From: Pigmentiphaga kullae | Lineage (GTDB): Bacteria > Pseudomonadota > Gammaproteobacteria > Burkholderiales > Burkholderiaceae_B | DNA: 64,000 bases | Assembly: GCF_004216695.1 (NCBI RefSeq) | Contig: NZ_SGXC01000001.1 | Location: 2,294,001 to 2,358,000 of the forward strand | Direction: 5' to 3' | In this document: piece after piece, positions 47,262-56,305 of the stretch | Layout: every line of letters starts with the position of its first letter | How positions within the stretch are numbered: the first letter of the stretch is position 1 | Made by a program: the position numbers and the translations under genes | Notes under the pieces: generated by a model | What the model saw: the letters and a program-made list of their open reading frames with translations, nothing else | Database searches by the model: none | Told to the model about the DNA's origin: nothing

Positions 47262-48765
47262 GCCCGTCGCCGGCCTCGACCAGCCATACCCGGCTGCGGT
47301 CTTCGCTCAGCACGGGCTGCCGGTTCGCCAGGAATGGCTTGCGCGCGGCGTCGTCGGCGCCGCCCCAGATCCAGTAGCGTTCCCCGGCGGGCGCCGCGCA
47401 CAGGCGTTCGCGCAGCAGCCGGTCCGACAGCAGCACCTGCTGGCCCTGGACCGGGTCGAAATGCGAGGCGTCGTACAGTTCCTTGCGCCAGTTGTCGCGC
47501 AAGGGAATCTGCGGGTCCAGCCAGTCGTCCACGACCCACATGGGGGCGGGGGAGCGGGAATAAAGCTGTAGCTGGAAGGGGTACTCGTGCAGCGCGACCA
47601 GCGTGTCGCCGGGCCGCAGCCGCGTGCCGATATCGGTGGCCAGGGACTTGGGCGCCTGGTGCGAATAGGCGGCGGCCGCGGCCATCGCCGCGCCGCACAG
47701 CGTGGCGGCGCCGATGACGGACAGCGGGAACAGGCGCCGCCAGCGCAGGCCGCGGCCGCCGCGCCGGACCGACATGACGACCTCGGCCAGCAGGAAGGCG
47801 AAGGCGGGCAGCGCCGGCACGATGTAGCCGATGAGCTTGGAACTGGGGATGGAAAAGAAGGCCAGGATCACGGCCAGCCAGACCAGCATCAGCCGTCGCA
47901 GTCCGCCGTCGGGCGTGCTCCAGAAGCGCTTGTCGAACAGGCCGGCCGCCCAGGCCGACCAGGGCAGCGCCAGCGCGGCAAGCACCGGCAGGTAGAACCA
48001 GGCCGGCTGTACGTTGTTGAAGCCGCCGGCGGAGAAGCGCTCGAACTGCTGGTAGATGAAGAAGTAGTGGAAGAACTCCGGATAGCGCAGCTGCATCAGC
48101 CAGAACCACGGCACCGCCACGGCCAGGAAGACGCCGATGGCGGGCGGCCACAGCAGGACGAGCAGGTCTTTCCAGCGGCGCGCCGACGCCACCCATAGCA
48201 CCAGCACGGCCGCCGGCAGCGCGACGCCTATCAGGCCCTTGGCCAGCACGGCCAGGCCGGCCAGTACCGCGCAGGCCAGCATCATGCCGCGGGGCGAGGC
48301 GTCTTCGCGGGCGCGCAGCAGCGCTTCGGCGCCGGCCAGGATGCACAGGGAGATCAGGCTGGCCACCAGCATGTCCAGGTTGGCGAACTGCGCGGCGCCG
48401 TAGAAGAAGGGCAGGGTGACCAGGATCAGCGTGGCGACCGCGGCGGTGCCGGCGTCGCGCCGCCGGCGCACGAACAGGTACAGGCCCGCCGCCGCCAGCC
48501 AGGCCGCCAGGACCGAGGGCAGGCGCGCCGCGAACTCGTTCAGTCCGAACACCGAGAACGAGGCCTCGGCCAGCCAGTAGAACAGCGGCGGCTTGTGGAA
48601 ATAGGGCATGCCGTTCAACAGCGGCACGGCATGGGAGTGGCTGCGCAACATTTCCCACGCCACACCGGCATAGCGCCCCTCGTCGGGCAGCATCAGCGGC
48701 CGCACCCAGGACAGCATGGCGAGCCAGGCCGCGATGGCGGCGAAGAACAGGCTGGTTTTTTTCAT
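47215..48765 (-). CDS. lgmB: ArnT-like lipid A glycosyltransferase
   Basis: 516 residues, GT39/GT83 (ArnT, PMT-like) family: the catalytic loop MLPDEGRYAGVAWEM and HKPPLFYWL lie in the first periplasmic loop, and a dozen helices follow. In Bordetella this enzyme (LgmB) transfers glucosamine from undecaprenyl phosphate to the lipid A phosphates. The ATG at 48765 follows a GC-hairpin block and has no strong ribosome site. It is downstream of the GtrB/ArnC-like gene. The symbol rests on the family set, not on a database match. Confidence 0.78.
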   Translation of the reverse strand: MKKTSLFFAAIAAWLAMLSWVRPLMLPDEGRYAGVAWEMLRSHSHAVPLLNGMPYFHKPPLFYWLAEASFSVFGLNEFAARLPSVLAAWLAAAGLYLFVRRRRDAGTAAVATLILVTLPFFYGAAQFANLDMLVASLISLCILAGAEALLRAREDASPRGMMLACAVLAGLAVLAKGLIGVALPAAVLVLWVASARRWKDLLVLLWPPAIGVFLAVAVPWFWLMQLRYPEFFHYFFIYQQFERFSAGGFNNVQPAWFYLPVLAALALPWSAWAAGLFDKRFWSTPDGGLRRLMLVWLAVILAFFSIPSSKLIGYIVPALPAFAFLLAEVVMSVRRGGRGLRWRRLFPLSVIGAATLCGAAMAAAAAYSHQAPKSLATDIGTRLRPGDTLVALHEYPFQLQLYSRSPAPMWVVDDWLDPQIPLRDNWRKELYDASHFDPVQGQQVLLSDRLLRERLCAAPAGERYWIWGGADDAARKPFLANRQPVLSEDRSRVWLVEAGDGLMRQACGETPIAGLQ

Positions 48766-48841
48766 CGCCGGGCCGCCCCAAGATGAAAACGCCCCCTTGG
48801 GGGCAGCGCCGCCGCGCGGCGGCAAGCGTGGGGGCCGTTTT
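48766..48841 (-). repeat. Hairpin block between the two glycosyltransferase genes
   Basis: The 76-base gap is filled by an inverted repeat at about 48782-48846 with outer arms GATGAAAACG / CGTTTTTCATC and internal GCCGCCGCGCGGCGGC and CCCCCTTGGGGG palindromes. It would fold in the mRNA and could attenuate or stabilise expression of the second gene. It resembles dispersed Bordetella GC hairpins. Confidence 0.6.
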
Positions 48842-49894
48842 TCATCGCATGCCTGCGCGGCGGCTGCGAGTCCCCGTGCCTCGGCGCGAACGCACCACGT
48901 ACAGCGGCCGGCCCTTGACCTCGTCGAAGATGCGGGCGACGTACTCGCCCACGATGCCCAGCGAGATCAGGTTCAGGCCGGCGAAGAACAGCAGCGCGGC
49001 GACGATGGTCGTCCAGCCCGCCACGATGTTCCCCTTGACCAGGTATTCGCCCACCACGTAGCAGCCATAGGCGATGGACAGCGTGGCGAAGAGCCCGCCC
49101 ACGAGGCTGGCCATGCGCAGCGGCCAGGTGGTGAACGCGGTCAGCCCGTCCAGGGCCAGGCGCCCCAGTTGCAGCGGCCGGAAGTGGCTGCTGCCGTGGG
49201 CGCGGTCGCCCGGGACGTAGGGCAGCGGTTCTGCCTTGAAGCCTACCCACGCGTAGAGGCCCTTCATGAAGCGGGTGCGTTCGGGCAGGGCGATCAGGGC
49301 ATCCACGACGCGGCGATCCATCAGCCGGAAATCGCCGGCATGCGCGGGAACGTCGACGCGTCCGTGCGAGCTCAGCAGCCGGTAGAACAGGCGCGAGCCC
49401 AGGCGCTTGAGCGCCGGCTCGTCGTCGCGATGGCTGCGCACGGCATAGACCATGTCGGCGCCGGCGCTCCACCGGGCGAGCATCCGGTCGATCAGTTCGG
49501 GCGAATGCTGCAGGTCGGCGTCCATGCTGATGACGACGTCGCCGTCCGCCGCTTCCAGGCCGGCACTGAGCGCGGCCTCCTTGCCGAAGTTGCGCGACAG
49601 CTGCAGGTAGCGGAAACCGGGAACCTGGCTCCAGCGGGCCATGAGCTCGGGTGTCTCGTCGGTGCTGCCGTCGTCGACCACGATGATCTCCCAGCTTCGG
49701 CACAGCGTGTCGAGGCGGGTCCGCAAGAGGGGGAGAAGCTCGCGCAGGTTGCGGGCTTCGTTCAGGCAGGGCAGCACACAGCTGACGTGGACGTCGTGGA
49801 AGGTGCCGTCCCGGACTGCGGCCGCCTCGGGGCGAGGCAGGACCACGCCGGGCAGCGCCGGACCGAAGCCATCCAGATCGTGTTGGACATCCAT
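48842..49894 (-). CDS. lgmA: GT2 polyprenyl-phosphate glycosyltransferase (GtrB/ArnC-like)
   Basis: 350 residues: a DPM1-like GT2 domain (IIVVDDGSTDETPELM, VISMDADLQHSPELID and GDFRLMDRRVVDALIALP) and two C-terminal membrane helices. It would attach a sugar from its nucleotide donor to undecaprenyl phosphate on the cytoplasmic face. With the ArnT-like transferase, deacetylase and flippase it makes the set known for Bordetella lipid A glucosamine modification, in which this enzyme is LgmA. Its start at 49894 is ATG. Confidence 0.78.
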   Translation of the reverse strand: MDVQHDLDGFGPALPGVVLPRPEAAAVRDGTFHDVHVSCVLPCLNEARNLRELLPLLRTRLDTLCRSWEIIVVDDGSTDETPELMARWSQVPGFRYLQLSRNFGKEAALSAGLEAADGDVVISMDADLQHSPELIDRMLARWSAGADMVYAVRSHRDDEPALKRLGSRLFYRLLSSHGRVDVPAHAGDFRLMDRRVVDALIALPERTRFMKGLYAWVGFKAEPLPYVPGDRAHGSSHFRPLQLGRLALDGLTAFTTWPLRMASLVGGLFATLSIAYGCYVVGEYLVKGNIVAGWTTIVAALLFFAGLNLISLGIVGEYVARIFDEVKGRPLYVVRSRRGTGTRSRRAGMR

Positions 49895-50002
49895 GGAACA
49901 CTCGGAACGAACGACGGAAACGGCGCCAGTATGGTCGGGCGCGCGTCGAATTTTCGTTGAAGGGATGTCGAGTTTCCGTGGCCCGGATCGTTCAGCGGAA
50001 CG

Positions 50003-50944
50003 TCAGTTTTCGGGCGTCCCGTAGGTGCGCTCCCCGCGTTCGGCGATCACCTCCAGCAGGGTGCCGGTGAACGCTTCCAGGACCGCCGGCTGTTCCCGTC
50101 CGCGCTTGGTGATGAGGTGAAAGCCCAGGGACAGCACGGGGTCGGTCAGCAGCGCGGTGACGACCGGCACGTCGGGCCCGACCGGCGCGGCGAAGGAGGG
50201 AATGATGGTGGGACCGACGCCGGCCGCCGCCATGCCGATCAGCGACTCCAGGTTGTTCATGCGGATGCCGCCTTCCGGGCGCAGGCGTTTCGACGCCGCC
50301 TTGCGCTTGTCGATCAGTTGCTGGAGTTCCGAGGTGGGGTGCAGCTCGACGAAGGGCACGTCGGGCAGATCGTCCCAGCGTATGCGCCGGGGCCTGCCCT
50401 GCGCCTTCAGCCGCAGCGGGGCGTTGCGGCATTCCAGGTACAGGAAGTCGAATTCGAACAGCGGGCGCCGCGAGACCTCGGGCACGTGCCGGGGGAAGAT
50501 GCCCAGCCCGCAGTCGAGTTCCCCGCTGCGCACGCGGCGTTCGACCTCGGGCTTGGGCAGGTCGAACACGTGCAGGTCCAGCGTGGGCTGGGCAACGCGC
50601 AGCTTCATGTACACGTGCGGCATCACGCTGGCGGAGAATATGGGCGTGGCGCCCACGCGCAGCGTGCGCCGCCGTTCTTCCGAGAGCTGGCTGAGGACGG
50701 GCGCGATGGTTTCCACTTCGTCCACGACGTGCTGGGCCACGGGTACCAGCCGCTGGCCGGCCGCGGTCAGGTGGACCGAGCGGGTCGTCCGCTCGAACAG
50801 CCGGCATGCCAGCTGGCCCTCCATGTCCTGCATCATCAGGCTCAGGCCGGGCTGGCTGATGTGCATCTGCTCCGCCGCGCGCGTGAAGCTGCGCGTATGC
50901 ACCACGGAAAGGAAAGCCTTGAAATGCCGGATCGAGAGATTCAT
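50003..50944 (-). CDS. LysR-family regulator of the catabolic cluster at 51-55 kb
   Basis: 313 residues. HTH: LSIRHFKAFLSVVHTRSF then AAEQMHISQPGLSLMMQDME; the effector domain covers about 90-300. It is divergent from the isocitrate lyase/PEP mutase-like gene. A T-N11-A box lies in the gap at 50964-50978. Confidence 0.92.
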   Translation of the reverse strand: MNLSIRHFKAFLSVVHTRSFTRAAEQMHISQPGLSLMMQDMEGQLACRLFERTTRSVHLTAAGQRLVPVAQHVVDEVETIAPVLSQLSEERRRTLRVGATPIFSASVMPHVYMKLRVAQPTLDLHVFDLPKPEVERRVRSGELDCGLGIFPRHVPEVSRRPLFEFDFLYLECRNAPLRLKAQGRPRRIRWDDLPDVPFVELHPTSELQQLIDKRKAASKRLRPEGGIRMNNLESLIGMAAAGVGPTIIPSFAAPVGPDVPVVTALLTDPVLSLGFHLITKRGREQPAVLEAFTGTLLEVIAERGERTYGTPEN

Positions 50945-50963
50945 AAGTAATGTAAATCAATAG

Positions 50964-50978
50964 ATATAAGAGATATAT
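50964..50978. promoter_or_regulatory. LysR-type box in the divergent gap
   Basis: ATATA (50964-50968) and TATAT (50974-50978) make a perfect inverted repeat, and T50965 and A50977 are spaced T-N11-A. The region is very AT-rich, so it also could hold promoters by chance. Confidence 0.5.
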
Positions 50979-51071
50979 TAGACAAATTAAACGGCTGTTC
51001 CTAGAATTTCCCGCAAGCAAGCACAGATGCACCCGCCGGCCAGACCGGACGGGGCGACGGGAGACGAGGCG

Positions 51072-52052
51072 ATGAACGAGGCGACAGCCAAGCGGCGGCA
51101 ATTCCGCGAACTACTGGCCAGGGACGAACTGCTGGTCATGCCCGGAGGCTTCAGTCCCCTGCTGGCCCGCATCGCGCAGGATGCCGGGTTCGAAAGCTAT
51201 TTCATCGCCGGTTCGCAGCTGTGCGCGTTCCTGTATGGATACCCCGACACCGGCGTGATGGGCATGCGCGACGTGGTCGACCATGCGCGGCACGTCGCGG
51301 CCCGGACCGACATCCCTATCTTCCTCGACTTCGACACCGGTTTCGGCAACGCGGTCAATGTCTGGTACGCGGTGCAGGAGGCGGTGCGGGCCGGCGTGGC
51401 GGGCTTGCAGATCGAGGACCAGGAAGCGCCCAAGAAGTCCGGGACCAGCGCGGGCCGCCGCTGCATTCCGGTGGACGAGGCCGTGGGCAAGTACCGCGCG
51501 GCCGTCGCCGCCCGCGACGAGATCGACCGGGAGTTCGTGGTGTGCGCGCGCTGCGACGCGCTCGGGGCCGCCGGCGAGACCTTCGAGTCCGCGCTGAACC
51601 GCTGCGTCGCCTATGCCGAGCAGGGCGGCGTGGACCTGGTCTGGCTCAATTCAGTGCAAAGCCGCGAGCAGTTGAAGATCGCCTGCCGCGAGATCCCCGT
51701 GCCGGTGCTGACCATCTGGGGCGGGCAGGGCCCGGCGCCCACGCTGGAGGAATACCGCGAGCTGGGCCTGCGGGTGGTGCTGTATCCGACCATCGCCGCG
51801 TCCTCCGGGATGCAGGCCGCCTGGCGCGTGCTGCACGATTTCCGCCGGCGCGGCCAGGCCGCGCTGGCCGACTGGGCCGCCCAGGTCCATGCCTGCCCGG
51901 ACGGGCCGGCGGACTACAAGACCCTGTCGGGCATTCCGAAAGTGATGGAACTCGAACGCCGGTTCCTGGCCGAGGACAGCCGTCCCGACTATGAAAGCAC
52001 CTGGGGCCACGGCGGCACGCTGGAGCAGAGCGGCAGGCAGCCCCCGAAGTGA
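51072..52052 (+). CDS. Isocitrate lyase/PEP mutase-family enzyme
   Basis: 326 residues of the ICL/PEPM superfamily (carboxyphosphonoenolpyruvate mutase or 2-methylisocitrate lyase/oxaloacetase-like). The metal-site loop FLDFDTGFGNAVN and GLQIEDQEAPKKSGTSAGRR are visible, without the strict KKCGH of authentic isocitrate lyases. The ATG at 51072 has GACGAGG upstream; an in-frame ATG at 51027 would add 15 residues. It opens a four-gene unit with Bug and DapA-like genes. The C-C substrate cleaved is unknown. Confidence 0.85.
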   Translation: MNEATAKRRQFRELLARDELLVMPGGFSPLLARIAQDAGFESYFIAGSQLCAFLYGYPDTGVMGMRDVVDHARHVAARTDIPIFLDFDTGFGNAVNVWYAVQEAVRAGVAGLQIEDQEAPKKSGTSAGRRCIPVDEAVGKYRAAVAARDEIDREFVVCARCDALGAAGETFESALNRCVAYAEQGGVDLVWLNSVQSREQLKIACREIPVPVLTIWGGQGPAPTLEEYRELGLRVVLYPTIAASSGMQAAWRVLHDFRRRGQAALADWAAQVHACPDGPADYKTLSGIPKVMELERRFLAEDSRPDYESTWGHGGTLEQSGRQPPK

Positions 52053-52100
52053 CCGGGGCCGGCGTGGCCGGCCCTCCCTTCTTCCTTCCTGGAAACGAAC

Positions 52101-53069
52101 ATGGATCGACGTCAATTATTGAAGGTCGCGGGCGGAGCCTTGCTCGCACCGACCGTGGCGCGCGGCGACACCTATCCCGGCCGGCCCATCCTGCTGCAGG
52201 TGCCGTTTCCTCCGGGCGGCGCGGCCGACGTGATGGCGCGGCTGGTCGCGCGCAAGATGAGCGAATCGCTGGGCCAGCCGGTGGCGGTCGAGAACAAGCC
52301 CGGCGCGGGCGGCATCATCGGCGCGGCGGCGGTGGCCCGCGCGGCGCCGGATGGCTATACCTTGCTGCTGTCCACCACCAGCACCCACTCGCTGGCGGCC
52401 GCCATCAAGTCCTCGCTGCCCTACGATCCGGAGAAGAGCTTCGCGCCCATCGTCGAGATCGCCAACGGCAAGAGCGTGCTGCTGGTATCCAGCGCTTCGG
52501 GCATCCAGGACGTGGCCTCGCTGGTCAAGCTGATGAAAAGCCGCGGCGCCGGCAACAATTTCGGCTCGGCCGGCGTGGGCACCCTGGCGCACCTGAACGG
52601 CGAAGCCTTCAAGCGCGCCGCCGGCGTCGAGATGACGCACATTCCCTACAAGGGCATGTCGCTGGCCGTGCAGGACCTGATAGGCGGCCAGCTGACGATG
52701 ATGTTCGACAGCGCCGTGTCCGCGCTGGCGGTGCTCAAGGGCGGGCGCATCCGCGCGCTGGCCGTGGCCGGGCGCAAGCGTACGCCGGTGCTGCCGGACG
52801 TGCCGACGCTGATCGAGGCCGGCGTGCCGGGCTTCGACATGGAAGCCTATTTCGGCCTGTGGGCACCGGCGGGCACGCCCGCGCCCATCGTCGAGCGGCT
52901 CAACGGCGTGCTCAACGCCGCGATCGCCTCGCCCGACCTGCGCACCGAGATCACCAACCTGGCGGCCGACCCCGCGGGCGGCACCAGCGCGGCCTTCGCC
53001 GAGCGCGTCGCGCGCGACCGGCGCAAGTGGAAACAGATCATCGCCGACGCGGGCATCGCCCCCGAATGA
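52101..53069 (+). CDS. Bug-family receptor, second of five
   Basis: 322 residues with a short twin-arginine-like leader (MDRRQLLKVAGGAL) and the Bug mature signature TYPGRPILLQVPFPPGGAADV. It lies 48 bases after the ICL-like gene and 34 before the DapA-like gene. It probably feeds that pair of lyases with a C4-C6 acid. Confidence 0.92.
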   Translation: MDRRQLLKVAGGALLAPTVARGDTYPGRPILLQVPFPPGGAADVMARLVARKMSESLGQPVAVENKPGAGGIIGAAAVARAAPDGYTLLLSTTSTHSLAAAIKSSLPYDPEKSFAPIVEIANGKSVLLVSSASGIQDVASLVKLMKSRGAGNNFGSAGVGTLAHLNGEAFKRAAGVEMTHIPYKGMSLAVQDLIGGQLTMMFDSAVSALAVLKGGRIRALAVAGRKRTPVLPDVPTLIEAGVPGFDMEAYFGLWAPAGTPAPIVERLNGVLNAAIASPDLRTEITNLAADPAGGTSAAFAERVARDRRKWKQIIADAGIAPE

Positions 53070-53103
53070 TGCACCGCCCCATTCTTTCTTTCAGGAGCTT
53101 CCG

Positions 53104-54120
53104 TTGAGCAACACCTCGTTCCATCCCATCGCCCGCCGTCTCTACACGGCACTGGTCCTGCCGTTGAGGGACGACCTCGGCATCGACGAGCCGGGCCTGC
53201 GCCGGCTGGTGCGCTATTACCTGCAACAGCCGAGGTTCGCCGCCGAGGGGGGCCTCATCGCCAACCCGGAGGCGGGCGAAGCCTTCTACCTGACCCGCGA
53301 GGAGAAGCGGCGAGTGCTGGAAATCGTGATGGAGGAAGCCGCGGGCAGGATGCCGGTGCTGGCCGGCACCTTTGCCTGGACCACGGCGGAAACCGTGCAG
53401 ACGGCGCTGGACGCGAAGGCGCTGGGCGTCCAGGGCATCTTCGTGGTGCCGCCGGCCGGTTCCATGGACGTGGCCATCGCCTGGGACTCGGTCCGCTATC
53501 CGGAGGTCTGGCTGGACCAGATCAAGGCGCAGGACGCGGCCGTGGACCTGCCCATCTTCACCCACCCGATCACCAACGCGTCGCAGCCATGGGGGCTGGG
53601 CCTGCCGCTGGAGCCCACGCTGAAATTCTGCCGCGAGGTGCCCAACATCGTGGGCTGGAAGACCACCTACGCCTACCAGGGGCATCGCATCCTGGCGCGG
53701 GCCATGCGCGAGCAGGCGCCCGGCGTCGCGCTGCTGTGCTCGAGCGCGCATTTCTTCCACGAGTACCTGGCCAGCGGCAATTTCGACGGCACCATCAGCG
53801 GTTCGTGGAACTATGCGCTGGAGCCCATGCTGGACCACATCGAGGCGATGCGCGCGAACGACCTCGTCGCCGCCCGCCGCATCTGGGACGCGGGCCTGGC
53901 GCGCCTGCACGAATACATCTACGCCGAGCCGGGCCGGCTGCACGTGCGCTACAAGATCGCGACCTGGCTGCGCGGCCTGATCGAGTCGCCGCGCATGCGT
54001 CCGCCCATGCCCGAGCCGCGCGCCGAGGAGATCCGGCGTATCGAGCAGCTGCTGCGCGGCGCCGGGATCGAGGTGGCGCGCGAACCGGCGCAAATGGCCG
54101 CCGCGGGGAGGCAGGCATGA
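53104..54120 (+). CDS. Dihydrodipicolinate synthase (DapA)-family lyase
   Basis: 338 residues, larger than DapA (about 292). The Schiff-base lysine appears in PNIVGWKTTYAYQGH, and the N-terminal ALVLPLRDDLGIDEPGLRRLV is the family opening. It is probably a class I aldolase acting on a 2-oxo acid rather than lysine biosynthesis. The start is TTG at 53104, with CAGGAG upstream; no ATG fits. It ends overlapping the next Bug start by 4 bases. Confidence 0.88.
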   Translation: MSNTSFHPIARRLYTALVLPLRDDLGIDEPGLRRLVRYYLQQPRFAAEGGLIANPEAGEAFYLTREEKRRVLEIVMEEAAGRMPVLAGTFAWTTAETVQTALDAKALGVQGIFVVPPAGSMDVAIAWDSVRYPEVWLDQIKAQDAAVDLPIFTHPITNASQPWGLGLPLEPTLKFCREVPNIVGWKTTYAYQGHRILARAMREQAPGVALLCSSAHFFHEYLASGNFDGTISGSWNYALEPMLDHIEAMRANDLVAARRIWDAGLARLHEYIYAEPGRLHVRYKIATWLRGLIESPRMRPPMPEPRAEEIRRIEQLLRGAGIEVAREPAQMAAAGRQA

Positions 54121-55085
54121 CGGGCGCGCGCCGCATCGCGGCGCTGGCGCTGGCCGCGCTGCTGCCGATGGCGGCCCTGCATGCGCAGGAATATCCGGGC
54201 AAGCCCGTCAAGATCGTGGTGCCGTTTCCGCCGGGCGGCTCGACCGACGTGGCGGCCCGTATCCTGGCGGCCAAGCTGGCCGAAGGGTTCCGGCAGCCGG
54301 TCTACGTCGAGAACAAGCCCGGCGCGGGCACCACCATAGGCGCCGCGTATGTCGCCTCCTCGGCGCCCGACGGCTACACCTTGTACGTGACCGGGCCGAT
54401 CACCCATGCCAGTTCGCAGGCGCTGTACAAGAAGCTGCCCTACGACGCGCTGCGCGGTTTCGCGCCGGTCGGCAACATGACCGTGTCCCCGTTCATCGTG
54501 GTGGTCCATCCCGCCTCGCCGGCGAAGTCGCTGAAGGACCTGCTGGAGGCCGCGCGCAGGCAGCCTGGGCGGCTGAGCTATGCCTCCAGCGGCAACGGCG
54601 CCGCGCCGCACCTGGTGACCGAGATCATCGCGCGCGCCGCCGGGGTGTCGTTCACGCACGTGCCCTTCAAGGGCGTGGGGCCGGCGGTGATCGCGCTGCT
54701 GGGCAACCAGGTGGATTTCATGATCGCCGACGTCGCCGTCGTGCCGCAGATACGCGAAGGCAAGCTGCGTGCGCTGGCGCTGACCACGGCGGCCGAATCG
54801 CCGCTGGTGCCGGGCGTGCCTTCGATGGTGCAGGCCGGTATGCCGGGCGTCGACGTGCCCAGCGGGCTGGCCCTGTTCGCGCCGGCGGGAACGCCGGAGG
54901 CGGTCGTCGCGCGCATCAATGCGGAGATGAACCGCGCGTTGCAGGACGCGGACGTCAGGCAGAAATTCGCCATGCAGGGCTTCGAGATCCAGACCGGCAC
55001 GCCGGCCGATCTGGCGGCGATGATGGCGCGCGAGGTCGAGCGCTACGGGCAGGTCGTGCGGCAGACGGGCATCAGCATCGATTGA
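54117..55085 (+). CDS. Bug-family receptor, third of five
   Basis: 322 residues; signal ending LHAQ and mature signature EYPGKPVKIVVPFPPGGSTDV. It begins within the stop of the DapA-like gene (ATGA), so it is translationally coupled. A second Bug in the same operon may take a related ligand. Confidence 0.92.
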   Translation: MTGARRIAALALAALLPMAALHAQEYPGKPVKIVVPFPPGGSTDVAARILAAKLAEGFRQPVYVENKPGAGTTIGAAYVASSAPDGYTLYVTGPITHASSQALYKKLPYDALRGFAPVGNMTVSPFIVVVHPASPAKSLKDLLEAARRQPGRLSYASSGNGAAPHLVTEIIARAAGVSFTHVPFKGVGPAVIALLGNQVDFMIADVAVVPQIREGKLRALALTTAAESPLVPGVPSMVQAGMPGVDVPSGLALFAPAGTPEAVVARINAEMNRALQDADVRQKFAMQGFEIQTGTPADLAAMMAREVERYGQVVRQTGISID

Positions 55086-55104
55086 CGCGGACCGCGCTGG
55101 CGGA

Positions 55105-56229
55105 TCAGGCGCGGCGCAGGCAGGCCAGCGCCGCGGCCGACAGCAGCAGGGCGGCCCCGCCGTAGATCAGCACGGCGGGCGCGGCCGGCAGCAGCAGGCC
55201 GGCCAGCATGGGCCCCGTGCCCGCGCCGATGTCGCGCCAGACCGCGCGCGAGGCGAGTGCCTGGATGCGTTCGTGGCCGGGATGGCGATGCGCCACGATG
55301 GGGGCCAGCAGCGGCAGTTGCAGGGCGCGCAGCACGACGATGAGGAAGGCGCAGGCCCACAGCCAGCCGGCGCCGAAACCGACCAGGGCGGCCGAGGTGG
55401 CCAGCGACAGCACGACCAGCATGCGTTCTGCGCCCAGGCGGTCGGCGATGCGGCCGCCCAGCGGACTGAGCAGGATCTCGGACAGGTAGCGCAGCGCCAT
55501 CAGCACGCCGGCGGCCAGCAGGGCCCAGTCGGGCAGCGCATCCTGCGCCAGCAGCGACAGGCCGATGATGAACAGGCCGTCCAGCGTCAGCCCTTCCATG
55601 AAGGACCAGGCATCCAGGCTGCCCGGCGGCCGTATCCGGCGCGCGAGCTGCGGCGCGCTCCGGGGCCGGTTGTGGGCGGGCAGGCGGCGCGCCAGCGGCA
55701 GGGCCAGCAGGGCCAGGGCGGCCAGGATGAAGAAGATGAAGCGCGGTCCGGCCAGGTCCGCCAGCCACGCGCCTGCCGGCAGCGCCAGCATGGGGCCCGC
55801 GGCGATCAGGGCGCGCGAGCGGCCGGTGCGCTGTGCCGATCCGGACAGGCTGGCGGTGGCCAGCGCCAGGGTGGACAGGTTCAGCGCCGCGTAGGACAGG
55901 CCCCACAGCAGCCGGACGGCCAGCAGCAGCCAGAAGCCCGGGAACAGCGCATAGCCCAGCGCGCAGCAGGCCGAGGCCAGCGCCGCCAGCGTGCAGACGG
56001 CGCGATCGCCGCGCTCGGCGTACAGCCTCGCGACCCAGCCATAGCCCGCGATCCGCACCAGCCGGTTGGCGGCCAGCAGGATGCCGGCCTGGGCCAGGCT
56101 GACGCCGAACTGTTGGGCGTGGACGGGGAGCAGCAGGTAGAGGACGGTGTCGGCGGGCAGGCACAGGCCCAGGACGATGGAGGCATCGCGCGAGTGGCGA
56201 TCGGCGGTGGAAGCGTCGGGATCGGACAT
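55105..56229 (-). CDS. MFS transporter
   Basis: 374 residues with about 10-12 helices: LCLPADTVLYLLLPVHAQQFG in helix 1, LARLIRPPGSLDA region at the central loop. It matches general MFS drug or metabolite exporters. It starts 76 bases from a divergent LysR (GcvA-like) regulator and is convergent with the Bug gene. Its substrate is unknown. Confidence 0.85.
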   Translation of the reverse strand: MSDPDASTADRHSRDASIVLGLCLPADTVLYLLLPVHAQQFGVSLAQAGILLAANRLVRIAGYGWVARLYAERGDRAVCTLAALASACCALGYALFPGFWLLLAVRLLWGLSYAALNLSTLALATASLSGSAQRTGRSRALIAAGPMLALPAGAWLADLAGPRFIFFILAALALLALPLARRLPAHNRPRSAPQLARRIRPPGSLDAWSFMEGLTLDGLFIIGLSLLAQDALPDWALLAAGVLMALRYLSEILLSPLGGRIADRLGAERMLVVLSLATSAALVGFGAGWLWACAFLIVVLRALQLPLLAPIVAHRHPGHERIQALASRAVWRDIGAGTGPMLAGLLLPAAPAVLIYGGAALLLSAAALACLRRA

Positions 56230-56305
56230 AGGCCGACATGGTGACGGTGGCGTGACAGCGCGACAAACGATTTAAACTGGCGCCACACGTGAGAAAATTG
56301 CACGC

